The notes under the pieces: model-generated
Told to the model about the DNA's origin: nothing
Seen by the model: the letters and a program-made list of their open reading frames with translations, nothing else
Databases searched by the model: none
In this document: positions 26,122-33,473 of the stretch, one piece after another
Numbering within the stretch: the stretch's first letter is position 1
Layout of the letters: the number at the start of each line of letters is the position of its first letter
Position numbers and translations under genes: made by a program
Assembly: GCA_944341445.1 (NCBI GenBank)
Contig: CALVLZ010000006.1
Span: forward strand, 1-64,000
Direction of reading: 5' to 3'
Source of the DNA: an uncultured Clostridia bacterium
GTDB lineage: Bacteria > Bacillota > Clostridia > Christensenellales > UBA1242
Length of the DNA stretch: 64,000 bases

Positions 26122-26799
26122 ATGGATTATAAAACAATTAAAAACTTAATAAAACTTTCAAATAAACGTATTAAAAAATTAAAACAACAAGGTGTTGTTT
26201 TTTTAGATAGTAAAAGTTGCATTGTTGGTGCGTATGTTAAAATTGCAAAAGGTGTTGTTATATACCCAAATAACATAATACTAGGCGAAACAATAATTTA
26301 TGAAAATTGTGAAATTTTAGAAGGTAATGAGATTATAGATTCAGTTATAAAAAGCGGTTCTAAAATTAGTAAAAGTGTAATACATAATAGCAAAATTGGT
26401 TCTAACTGTTCAATTGGACCTTTTTCGCACATTAGGCCAAATTGTGAAATTAAAGATAATTGCAAAGTGGGAGCATTTGCTGAAATTAAAAATAGCACAC
26501 TTGGATTTGGTTCAAAATTGCCACACTTAAGTTATGTTGGAGACGCTTACGTTGGTGAAAATGTGAACATTGGGTGCGGTGTTATTTTTGCAAATTATAA
26601 CGGAAAAATAAAACAAAACACTTATGTTGGAGATGATTGTTTTATTGGTTGTAACTCAAATTTAGTTGCCCCATTAAAAATTGGAAATAATTGTTTTATT
26701 GCTGCTGGTAGCACTGTTACTAAAAATTTAAACAACGATGAATTCACTATTTCAAGAGTTAAACAAGTTAATAAAAATAACACTTTTAACAATAATTAA
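26122..26799 (+). CDS. Stand-alone GlmU C-terminal acetyltransferase domain
   Basis: This is a left-handed beta-helix protein equal to the second half of GlmU, beginning at the linker helix (MDYKTIKNLIKLSNKRIKKL, then QQGV). It has the glucosamine-1-phosphate acetyltransferase signature: IGPFSHIRPN, AEIKNS, HLSYVGDA with the catalytic histidine, VNIGCGVIFANYNGK and FIAAGSTVT. The uridyltransferase half is absent. It lies 83 bases before glmM, which makes its substrate. The frame opens at an ATG at 26095, but TTTTGGAG lies directly before the ATG at 26122, giving 225 residues. Confidence 0.85.
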   Translation: MDYKTIKNLIKLSNKRIKKLKQQGVVFLDSKSCIVGAYVKIAKGVVIYPNNIILGETIIYENCEILEGNEIIDSVIKSGSKISKSVIHNSKIGSNCSIGPFSHIRPNCEIKDNCKVGAFAEIKNSTLGFGSKLPHLSYVGDAYVGENVNIGCGVIFANYNGKIKQNTYVGDDCFIGCNSNLVAPLKIGNNCFIAAGSTVTKNLNNDEFTISRVKQVNKNNTFNNN

Positions 26800-26882
26800 A
26801 AAGTTTCAATTATAAAACATAAACGTAGTTAATTAACAAATTAATAATAGTTTTTGACAATATCATATTATTTGGAGGCAAT

Positions 26883-28202
26883 ATGAAATATTTTGGAACA
26901 GATGGTATTCGTGGCATTTATAATAAAGAAATTAATTGTAATCTGGCTTATAAAGTTGGAAATGCGTTAAGTAAAACTAAAAAGAATGTTACAATTTTAA
27001 TTGGCAGAGATACCCGTAAAAGCGGTGGCTCAATTTTAGAAGCGTTAATTAATGGAGTTATTTTAGGAGGTGGGAGTGTTTACGATTGTGGTATTTTGCC
27101 AACGCCAGCAGTTTCTTATTTAACGAAAATTAGTAATGCAGATTTTGGAGTTGTTATAACTGCATCGCACAATCCGAAAGAATATAATGGAATTAAGATA
27201 TTAGATAATAATGGAATAAAATTAAATGAAGATGAAGAAAGCGAGTTTGAAAAACTTATAGATAGTGAACTTATTAAATCTGAAATTTTAGGCAGTGTTA
27301 AAAAAGCGTATAAATTAAAAAAGGAATATATAAATTACATTTCAGGTTGTTGTTTTAAGCCTCTTAAAAATTTAAAAATTGTTTTAGATTGTGCTAATGG
27401 CGCAACAGTTAAAACGGCAAAACAAATTTTTAAAAAGTGCGGAGCAAAAGTTGTTTGCATTGGTTGTGATTATAAAAACAAAGAAATTAATGACAACTGT
27501 GGTTGTTTGTTCCCTAATAACCTTTCTAAAAAAGTTGTAAAATGTGGCGCAGATTGTGGTTTTGCTTTTGATGGTGATGGTGATAGAGTTATTGCTTGTG
27601 ATAGATATGGTGAAATTATTGATGGGGATGAAATGCTATATGCATTAACTTTGCATTACAAAAAATTGGGCTTTAAAAATTTTACTGTTGTTGGAACATC
27701 TTTAACAAATTTGGGTGTTGAAATTGCTTTAAAAAAGAAACATATTAATTTAATAAGAACAAATGTTGGAGATAAATATATCATTGATGAATTACTAAAA
27801 AACAATAATTGTTTTTTGGGTGGTGAACAGGCTGGTCATATTATAATTAAACATCTGCTAAGTTCTGGTGATGGTGTTTTGGTCGCCGTTTTATTAAGTT
27901 CTATAATTGTTGATTATAAAAAGACTTTAAAAAATGTTACAAGTGTTGAAAAATATAGCCAGTATAGTGAAAACTACATAACCAAAAATAAATCTGAGAT
28001 TATTAAAAATGCTAACTTGTTATCACTAATTGAAAAGTTAAAGAAAGAAAGTTTAACAAAAGTTAGAATTGTTGTTAGGGAAAGTGGAACTGAGCCTAAA
28101 ATTAGAGTGATGGTGGAAAGTAAAAGTGACATTATAAATTCCAATATTGCAAACAGAATTTTAGATTATATAAAGTTTTTAGATAGTTCTATTAAAGGTT
28201 AA
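26883..28202 (+). CDS. glmM: Phosphoglucosamine mutase GlmM
   Basis: This converts glucosamine-6-P to glucosamine-1-P for peptidoglycan. The motifs are YFGTDGIRG at the N terminus; TASHNPKEYNGIK with the phospho-serine S95; FDGDGDRV binding Mg2+; GGEQAGHI for the substrate; and RESGTEPKIRV in the phosphate-binding C-terminal domain. The length of 439 aa is normal. TTGGAGG is a strong ribosome site. Its neighbour supplies the next step (acetylation). Confidence 0.96.
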   Translation: MKYFGTDGIRGIYNKEINCNLAYKVGNALSKTKKNVTILIGRDTRKSGGSILEALINGVILGGGSVYDCGILPTPAVSYLTKISNADFGVVITASHNPKEYNGIKILDNNGIKLNEDEESEFEKLIDSELIKSEILGSVKKAYKLKKEYINYISGCCFKPLKNLKIVLDCANGATVKTAKQIFKKCGAKVVCIGCDYKNKEINDNCGCLFPNNLSKKVVKCGADCGFAFDGDGDRVIACDRYGEIIDGDEMLYALTLHYKKLGFKNFTVVGTSLTNLGVEIALKKKHINLIRTNVGDKYIIDELLKNNNCFLGGEQAGHIIIKHLLSSGDGVLVAVLLSSIIVDYKKTLKNVTSVEKYSQYSENYITKNKSEIIKNANLLSLIEKLKKESLTKVRIVVRESGTEPKIRVMVESKSDIINSNIANRILDYIKFLDSSIKG

Positions 28203-28204
28203 TA

Positions 28205-28236
28205 AAAAAACACGTAAAATTTTACGTGTTTTTTTA
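28205..28236. terminator. Bidirectional terminator between glmM and the SDR gene
   Basis: A perfect palindrome with ACACGTAAAA paired to TTTTACGTGT, flanked by A and T runs, lies between the stops of two convergent genes and serves both. Confidence 0.9.
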
Positions 28237-29046
28237 TTATTTAATATTTTGTTCGTAATTATAATTTTTATTTTTATAACGTTTTCTAAACTTTTGTTGA
28301 TTATCCCAAATTTTCATAACAGTTTTGTGTGGGAAAACTTTTACTAACCTTGTTTGAGTTCTTGCAACAAAACCACAAATTGAAATTTCTTTTCGTTTAA
28401 TTGCGTCTTTAATTGCCTTTTTAACAACATCTTCTGGTTTATACATAACTATAAATTTTGTTACAACTTTATTTTCTTGTGTTTCAGCACGATTAAAAAA
28501 GTTTGTTTTTGTCCAGAAAGGGCAAACGCAAGTAACACTAATTCCTGCATCTTTTAATTCATAATTTAATGCTCTAGAATATGAAACAACAAAAGCTTTG
28601 CTTGCACCATACACAGCCATATAAGGTGTTGGTTGAAAACCTGCAACTGAAGCAATTTGCACAATTTTTCCACCTTTTTGAATGTATGGCAAAACAATCT
28701 CTGTTAAATGAACCAAAGCTTCGCAATTTAATTGTATCATCGAAACATTTTGTTCAACACCAATTTCATCGTGTCTTCCAAATTTTCCAAAGCCACTACA
28801 ATTAATTAGCCATTCAACATTTGGGTTTTCTTCTTTTAAAATGTTTTTTAAACTTTCAATATTTTCTTTTTTTGTTAAATCATATGCAAAAGTTCTTGTT
28901 TTAGTTTTTAAATCTTTAAGTGCAGTGATAAGTTTTTCTTGGTTTAATGCAATTCCCCAAATTTCATCAAATTGCATATTGTCTAGTTGGTAACAAAATT
29001 CTTTGCCCATTCCACTTGAAGCACCTGTTATTATTGCTATTCTCAT
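28237..29046 (-). CDS. Short-chain dehydrogenase/reductase, substrate unknown
   Basis: This is a classical SDR enzyme: cofactor loop TGASSGMG (8-14), NCSGFG in place of NNAG, catalytic serine near S133 and YGASK with Y146 and K150. SDR enzymes with a basic C-terminal tail like this often act on fatty acyl or sterol-type substrates, but the sequence does not fix it. AAAAGGAGA precedes the ATG. It stands alone; the gene upstream has the same direction but a 60-base gap. Confidence 0.88.
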   Translation of the reverse strand: MRIAIITGASSGMGKEFCYQLDNMQFDEIWGIALNQEKLITALKDLKTKTRTFAYDLTKKENIESLKNILKEENPNVEWLINCSGFGKFGRHDEIGVEQNVSMIQLNCEALVHLTEIVLPYIQKGGKIVQIASVAGFQPTPYMAVYGASKAFVVSYSRALNYELKDAGISVTCVCPFWTKTNFFNRAETQENKVVTKFIVMYKPEDVVKKAIKDAIKRKEISICGFVARTQTRLVKVFPHKTVMKIWDNQQKFRKRYKNKNYNYEQNIK

Positions 29047-29108
29047 AAAATCTCCTTTTCACATAATTTTATAATAATTATAAAATTTATAAAAGCGTTT
29101 AAAGGCAA

Positions 29109-30557
29109 TTAGTTGTTTTTATTGTTATATGGAATTGTTCTATTGGTGTGGTCAAAAACAAGTTCGCAATTAAACAGGTGAGCATAATCATAACTTTTGT
29201 TTCTTAAACTGAAACCATCAAGCGGTTTTCTGTTCATTAATAAAATGGAATTTGTGCTATTTGAAATTGTGGATAGAGAAGTTTTATCATCTGTTTTACA
29301 AAATAATTTAAATCCTGCATCGTTCAGCATTTTTTGTTTGTTTGTGTAATTCCCATTAACAAATATTTCGGGTTCGTTGTTTTGATACATATAAACTGAA
29401 GTTTTTCCTATGATTGGGATAACTTCATTTTCAAAGTATGATATTTCTTTTGCAAACTCCATATCAGATAAAGAATTCATACCAGATTTTCCATACCCAT
29501 GGCTTGCAAATTCCCAACCAAGATTTTTTAATTTGTTAACAACTTGCAAAGCTTTTTTTATTTCGAACCTGCTTGTTGCATTTGTTCTTTGTGTTCGGTA
29601 GCCAAGTATTCCGTCATATCCATTTAAGCAAATAATACCACGTGCTCCGTTAAAACTAAAATCAGGGTGTTCTTTAATAAAACTTTCCATTATTGTAACA
29701 AATTCGTTATTATATGTAACTCTATCTTGAATACTTTTTTTGCTTGTGTATGTTGCAATATTTCCGTTTCTATCTAATATTATTTTGTCAACCATGCCTT
29801 TGCTTTGTTTTTTTGATTCATAACTAACATCATCAAAAGAAAAAATTATTGGTTTTTTGTCTGGTGGCAACATTAATTTTTGTTTAACAACATTGTTGTT
29901 ATCGGTTGTATATATACTGTTTATGTTAATTAATATGTAGTTTTTGGCATAAAGTTCGTTTAATATGTTTTTAAATTCTGTTGGAGTTATGTAGTTATTA
30001 TCTAATTCTTTGCTTAAACTGTTTTTGGGGTTTAAGGCTATTTCGGGGTAAGCTAATAAGCAATGTGTGTATAGGTGTTCAATTTCTCCTTTGTATTCAA
30101 CAAGTGAAGAATTTTGAATTTCTGCTTTATTAAGTTTTATTAAGTCGTTTATAGTTTCATCATTTATATAATATTTATGTTTGCTGTTTAGTAGGTTTAA
30201 TGCTAGAGTGTATTCTTTGTTTTGATAATATGAGTTAGCGGTGCTAACTAATATTTTTTTATATTCTTTTATTAGTTTTGCATATATGCTATTTGAATTT
30301 TTTAAAAGCAAAAAATCTTTTGCATTAACAAAATCTAAAGTATTAATTGCTTCTTCAAATTTGTTTTGTTGTGTTAAGGTTATAACTTTATTTAACGTTT
30401 CGCTATATTCCAATTCCTTTTCCAAAGTTTTAATTGGTGTTGCATAAATGGTTTGCCTATTATTGTTAGTAAAAAAATTAATTAACAATGCAGTTGTTGT
30501 TAAAAATGCAAAAATTAAAAAGCACAAAATTATATTAATAATTTTTTTTAATAGCAT
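29109..30557 (-). CDS. Membrane-anchored polysaccharide-deacetylase-like protein
   Basis: One N-terminal membrane helix (about 8-28) is followed by helical hairpins that look like tetratricopeptide repeats (about 50-160), then a NodB-type domain. The metal motif is IFSFDDVSY instead of TFDDG. The second motif reads ASHGYGK, where active enzymes have H-x3-H, so one metal histidine appears replaced by lysine. Later deacetylase landmarks are weak. It may be an inactive or altered cell-wall deacetylase. It is exported with the catalytic part outside the cell. RBS AAAAGAGG. Confidence 0.65.
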   Translation of the reverse strand: MLLKKIINIILCFLIFAFLTTTALLINFFTNNNRQTIYATPIKTLEKELEYSETLNKVITLTQQNKFEEAINTLDFVNAKDFLLLKNSNSIYAKLIKEYKKILVSTANSYYQNKEYTLALNLLNSKHKYYINDETINDLIKLNKAEIQNSSLVEYKGEIEHLYTHCLLAYPEIALNPKNSLSKELDNNYITPTEFKNILNELYAKNYILININSIYTTDNNNVVKQKLMLPPDKKPIIFSFDDVSYESKKQSKGMVDKIILDRNGNIATYTSKKSIQDRVTYNNEFVTIMESFIKEHPDFSFNGARGIICLNGYDGILGYRTQRTNATSRFEIKKALQVVNKLKNLGWEFASHGYGKSGMNSLSDMEFAKEISYFENEVIPIIGKTSVYMYQNNEPEIFVNGNYTNKQKMLNDAGFKLFCKTDDKTSLSTISNSTNSILLMNRKPLDGFSLRNKSYDYAHLFNCELVFDHTNRTIPYNNKNN

Positions 30558-30660
30558 AAAAACCTCTTTTAGTTAGTATGCGAAAAAAAGCTACTTTTAT
30601 TAATGTTTTGTTATGTTTAAAAAAATTAATTCTTGTTAATAATTAGCAAACGGAGCTTAT

Positions 30661-31125
30661 ATGAAGAAATTGTTGCTTTTAATGATTGTTGCTTTCTTTT
30701 TGCTAAATATAAAAGTGTTTTCCACGTATTCAGTTTGGGAATATAACTTTAGCGATAATGCAACCGCATATATTAGTTGTTCAAAACAAATAAATTCTAA
30801 TAATTATGATTGCGTAAAAAACGGAAATGAGTTTATTTACACATTAAAATTTTGTGAAGTTAAAAATTTTGTTAATAATAGTGATTCTGTTTTGGGAATT
30901 ACTGTTAAAGAAAGTTCACAAAATTTTGAAATTTATAATTTTATAGAATTTTTTGATTGTGATGTTGTTAAGGTAAACGAAACAGAAAATTACATAGAGT
31001 TGCTTTTATATTCAAAAGAATTAAATAATTACGCAGTTGTTGAAAATAGAAAAGTTAACACTCAAATAATAATAAAAAAGGATGTGATTAAAATTGGGTA
31101 TCCTGTAATTTTGCAAAGTTTTTAA
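30661..31125 (+). CDS. Small secreted protein of unknown function, upstream of a SpoIIQ-like gene
   Basis: The first 21 residues (MKKLLLLMIVAFFLLNIKVFS) form a signal peptide or single membrane anchor. The rest is beta-rich with four cysteines (SCSK, YDCVK, FCEVK, FDCDV) that could form disulfides. I do not recognise the family with confidence. By size and by its place before a SpoIIQ-like gene it might correspond to YwmB, but that is a guess. GGAGCTTAT precedes the ATG. The intergenic region before it is plain AT-rich DNA shared with the divergent deacetylase gene. Confidence 0.65.
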   Translation: MKKLLLLMIVAFFLLNIKVFSTYSVWEYNFSDNATAYISCSKQINSNNYDCVKNGNEFIYTLKFCEVKNFVNNSDSVLGITVKESSQNFEIYNFIEFFDCDVVKVNETENYIELLLYSKELNNYAVVENRKVNTQIIIKKDVIKIGYPVILQSF

Positions 31126-31188
31126 AATTATGTATAAGATTTAAAAAAAGTGTAAATTATTAAACAAGTTTAAGGAGGATTTAATAAA

Positions 31189-31770
31189 ATGAACAATAAC
31201 AGAATAACAGCAAAAGATAAATTAGTTGCGTTTCTAAAAAAATATGGTTATATATTTGCGTTGGCAATTTTAACAATTGTTATGACAATTATTATTAGTG
31301 TTTCTGTCACAAAACCGCAAGATATAAATGAGCCGGTTGACAACGAACCAGTATCATTTTATATGCCTGTTGTTAATGCAACAATAGAAAAAGGGTTTAG
31401 TGATACAGAATTAAAATTTAATGAAACATTGAATCAATGGGAAGCTCATAAAGCGGTTGATTTTAAAGTTGCAGATAAAACTGAAGTGTACGCTGTTTTA
31501 GATGGAAAAGTTATTGACGTTCAAACAAACTATTTAAAAGGAACAACAGTTATTATTGAACATAGTAACAACATAAAAACTGTTTATTCTTCTTTGGCAG
31601 AAGATGTTAGTGTTAAAAAAGGTGACACTGTTAAACGTGGTGCTTTAATTGGAAAAGCTTCTAACACTGCAAATTCAGAATTAAAAACAGGAGCACATTT
31701 ACACTTTGAAGTTTTAGAAAATGATGTTGCTGTTGACCCTGCTAATTATTTAAATATTGAAGAAAAATAG
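31189..31770 (+). CDS. M23 (LytM) peptidase-like protein, resembling SpoIIQ
   Basis: A short cytoplasmic segment and a membrane helix (about 20-40) are followed by a LytM fold. The metal ligands are present: H87 and D91 in HKAVD, and H170/H172 in GAHLHFE. The histidine usually found in the YAH motif is serine here (VYSSL, 133-136), so catalysis may be weak. The size (193 aa), membrane anchor and nearby spoIIID suggest the SpoIIQ role in the engulfment channel between forespore and mother cell. A housekeeping endopeptidase is the alternative. AAGGAGGAT is a strong ribosome site. Confidence 0.75.
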   Translation: MNNNRITAKDKLVAFLKKYGYIFALAILTIVMTIIISVSVTKPQDINEPVDNEPVSFYMPVVNATIEKGFSDTELKFNETLNQWEAHKAVDFKVADKTEVYAVLDGKVIDVQTNYLKGTTVIIEHSNNIKTVYSSLAEDVSVKKGDTVKRGALIGKASNTANSELKTGAHLHFEVLENDVAVDPANYLNIEEK

Positions 31771-31834
31771 TATTTTGCTTTACAAGATTTTATAAATGTT
31801 TTATACTACCAAAGGTTAAACATGGAGGTATTGT

Positions 31835-32065
31835 ATGACATTTGATAGAGTTAAAGAACTTTTATCTAAACAATTAAACATAAAACAAGACAAGATTAAT
31901 TTAGATAGTAAAATTTTAGAAGATTTAGGTGCAGATTCTTTGGATGTTGTTGAATTGCTTATGACTTTAGAAGATGAATTCGGAGTTGTTGTTAGTGATG
32001 AAGAAGCAACAAACTTAAAAACTGTTGAAGATATTGTAAAAATTATAGACGCAAATAATAAGTAG
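31835..32065 (+). CDS. acpP: Acyl carrier protein
   Basis: This is a 76-residue four-helix acidic protein with the phosphopantetheine site GADSLDVVEL (Ser35). It carries growing acyl chains in type II fatty-acid synthesis. No other fab genes are nearby. ATGGAGG lies eight bases before the start, and a terminator follows at once, so it is a single-gene unit. Confidence 0.96.
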   Translation: MTFDRVKELLSKQLNIKQDKINLDSKILEDLGADSLDVVELLMTLEDEFGVVVSDEEATNLKTVEDIVKIIDANNK

Positions 32066-32066
32066 T

Positions 32067-32092
32067 AAAAAGAGCAATTTGCTCTTTTTTTT
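32067..32092 (+). terminator. Terminator of acpP
   Basis: AAAAGAGCAA pairs with GCTCTTTT around a short loop, followed by more T, one base after the acpP stop. Confidence 0.85.
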
Positions 32093-32193
32093 GTTTAAAT
32101 TTAAAACAGTATAAAATTAAAATTTGTAGAATTTTGTAATAAAAATAAACAAAAAGTCATATTTTGTATTAATAACTTTTTTTGAGGTTGAAT

Positions 32194-32457
32194 ATGGCTA
32201 AATGTTTAAAAAGATGCGAAATTCTTGCAAATTATTTATTAGAAAATAATACCACCATAAGAAAATGTGCTAGCTTTTTTGGTTATAGTAAAAGTTTGGT
32301 TCATTTGGAAGTTTCAAAAAAATTAAAACAAGTTAATCACAAACTTTATTTAAAAGTTAAAATTTTGTTAGATAAAAATTTTAAAGAAAAAAATATTAGA
32401 GGTGGCATGGCAACAAAACAAAAATTTTTAAAATTGAAAAACAAAAAGAACGACTAA
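32194..32457 (+). CDS. spoIIID: Sporulation transcription regulator SpoIIID
   Basis: This small helix-turn-helix protein is conserved only in endospore formers, where it switches mother-cell genes between SigE and SigK. The family pattern is clear: RCEILANYLLENNTTIRKCA, FGYSKSLVHLEVSKKL, then LDKNFKEKNIRGGMATKQKF. The open frame can start at a TTG at 32182, but the ATG at 32194 follows GAGGT and is chosen (87 aa). Its presence argues that this organism, or a recent ancestor, forms spores. The stop lies inside a shared terminator hairpin. Confidence 0.93.
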   Translation: MAKCLKRCEILANYLLENNTTIRKCASFFGYSKSLVHLEVSKKLKQVNHKLYLKVKILLDKNFKEKNIRGGMATKQKFLKLKNKKND

Positions 32458-32470
32458 TCGTTCTTTTTTT
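32443..32470. terminator. Bidirectional terminator between spoIIID and ttcA
   Basis: AAAAAGAACGA (32443-32453) pairs perfectly with TCGTTCTTTTT (32458-32468) around CTAA. Both stop codons are inside the hairpin. Confidence 0.9.
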
Positions 32471-33236
32471 CTTGTTTTAAACTTTGTTTAATAAATTGTT
32501 TTTTATTTAAAGGCTTTCCTTTTTTGCCATACATTTGGTTTAAAAGATTATATCTTTCTGGATGAACAAGCGCTGTAAAAATTCTATCTTTAGCAAAAGG
32601 AACATCTTTTTTTATTCCATCAATTAGTTCTTTAACAAATTCTCTTTTTGTGTGTTTGTTTGCGGGGCATGGGTTTTTAAAAATTGGCAAATCTTTGCTT
32701 GCACTTTTAATAAATTTTTCGTCTGTGAAAACAAGTGGTCTAATAACGGTTATTTTGGTTTTAGACATGTATGTTTTAGGCATAAAAGTGCTAAGTCTTC
32801 CTTCATATATCATACTAAGAAAGAATGTTTGAATAATATCGTCTAAGGTATGACCTAAAGCAAGTTTTGTAATGCCAAGTTCTTTGGCTTTGTTTGATAG
32901 TGCGCCCCTTCTCATTTTACTGCATAACGAACAAGGATTTTTTTCCTTTCTTTCTTCAAAAACAATATCATAAATATTGGTTCTAATAATGTGCAAAGGA
33001 ACATCAATTTCTTTACAAAATTCCTGCAATTTTTCAAGATTTGTGTTGTTATACATATCCACTGTTATTGCACAAAGTTCAAAGTTTTTGCAATCAAATT
33101 TTCTGTATATACTTAATGCTTTTAAAAGCACCATACTGTCTTTGCCACCAGACACTCCAACAGCAATTTTATCGCCATTTTCTATTAATTTATATTCTTC
33201 ATCACATTTTCTTAATAAACTAAGAATTTTTTGCAT
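32454..33236 (-). CDS. ttcA: TtcA-like tRNA 2-thiocytidine synthetase
   Basis: This is a PP-loop ATPase that thiolates a tRNA cytidine. The ATP loop SGGKDS lies at 29-34. The iron-sulfur cysteines are C102 and C105 in NPCSLC and C190 in NPCPANKH. GHTLDD follows. The length is 260 aa. The last 20 residues are a lysine-rich tail. AAAGGAATTAATT precedes the ATG. TilS is ruled out by the CxxC plus third cysteine pattern. Confidence 0.9.
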   Translation of the reverse strand: MQKILSLLRKCDEEYKLIENGDKIAVGVSGGKDSMVLLKALSIYRKFDCKNFELCAITVDMYNNTNLEKLQEFCKEIDVPLHIIRTNIYDIVFEERKEKNPCSLCSKMRRGALSNKAKELGITKLALGHTLDDIIQTFFLSMIYEGRLSTFMPKTYMSKTKITVIRPLVFTDEKFIKSASKDLPIFKNPCPANKHTKREFVKELIDGIKKDVPFAKDRIFTALVHPERYNLLNQMYGKKGKPLNKKQFIKQSLKQEKKND

Positions 33237-33332
33237 AATTAATTCCTTTTTTTGTCTTTTGAATTAAAAAAAACAACTAACATTTTTTATGTTTTTTGTT
33301 GTTGAAAAAACACGAAAAAAGTATTATTTTGT

Positions 33333-33361
33333 TTGACTAATATTAATAAAAATTTTATACT
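33333..33361 (+). promoter_or_regulatory. Promoter of the first giant lipoprotein gene
   Basis: TTGACT (33333-33338), a 17-bp spacer and TATACT (33356-33361) would give a start near 33368 and a leader of about 105 bases. A small dyad (ACTAAT-TTCG-ATTAGT, 33359-33374) overlaps the -10 box and the start. The rest of the 237-base gap after ttcA is AT-rich, with no gene. Confidence 0.8.
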
Positions 33362-33375
33362 AATTTCGATTAGTT

Positions 33376-33392
33376 ATATTATATATATTAAT
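33376..33392. promoter_or_regulatory. 17-bp leader motif shared by both giant genes
   Basis: ATATTATATATATTAAT starts 15 bases after the -10 box. The identical 17 bases occur at 51709-51725, 16 bases after the -10 box of the second giant gene. It may be an operator or an RNA leader element, or only shared ancestry of AT-rich DNA. Confidence 0.55.
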
Positions 33393-33473
33393 TATTATTA
33401 ATTCAACAAAATTTTGCAAATAAAATTTTGAAATTTATAAATACTAACATATAAGAAAAATGGAGAAAATTAT

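Noticed and set aside
32110..32193. SigE or SigK promoter before spoIIID (GTCATATTTTG) and a similar GTCATA before the GlmU acetyltransferase gene
   Set aside because: CATANNNT-like boxes are present, but no matching -35 at the right distance was found, and such boxes are frequent in AT-rich DNA.
33241..33330. Riboswitch or small RNA between ttcA and the first giant gene
   Set aside because: Only an imperfect AT-rich hairpin is visible, with no conserved aptamer core.
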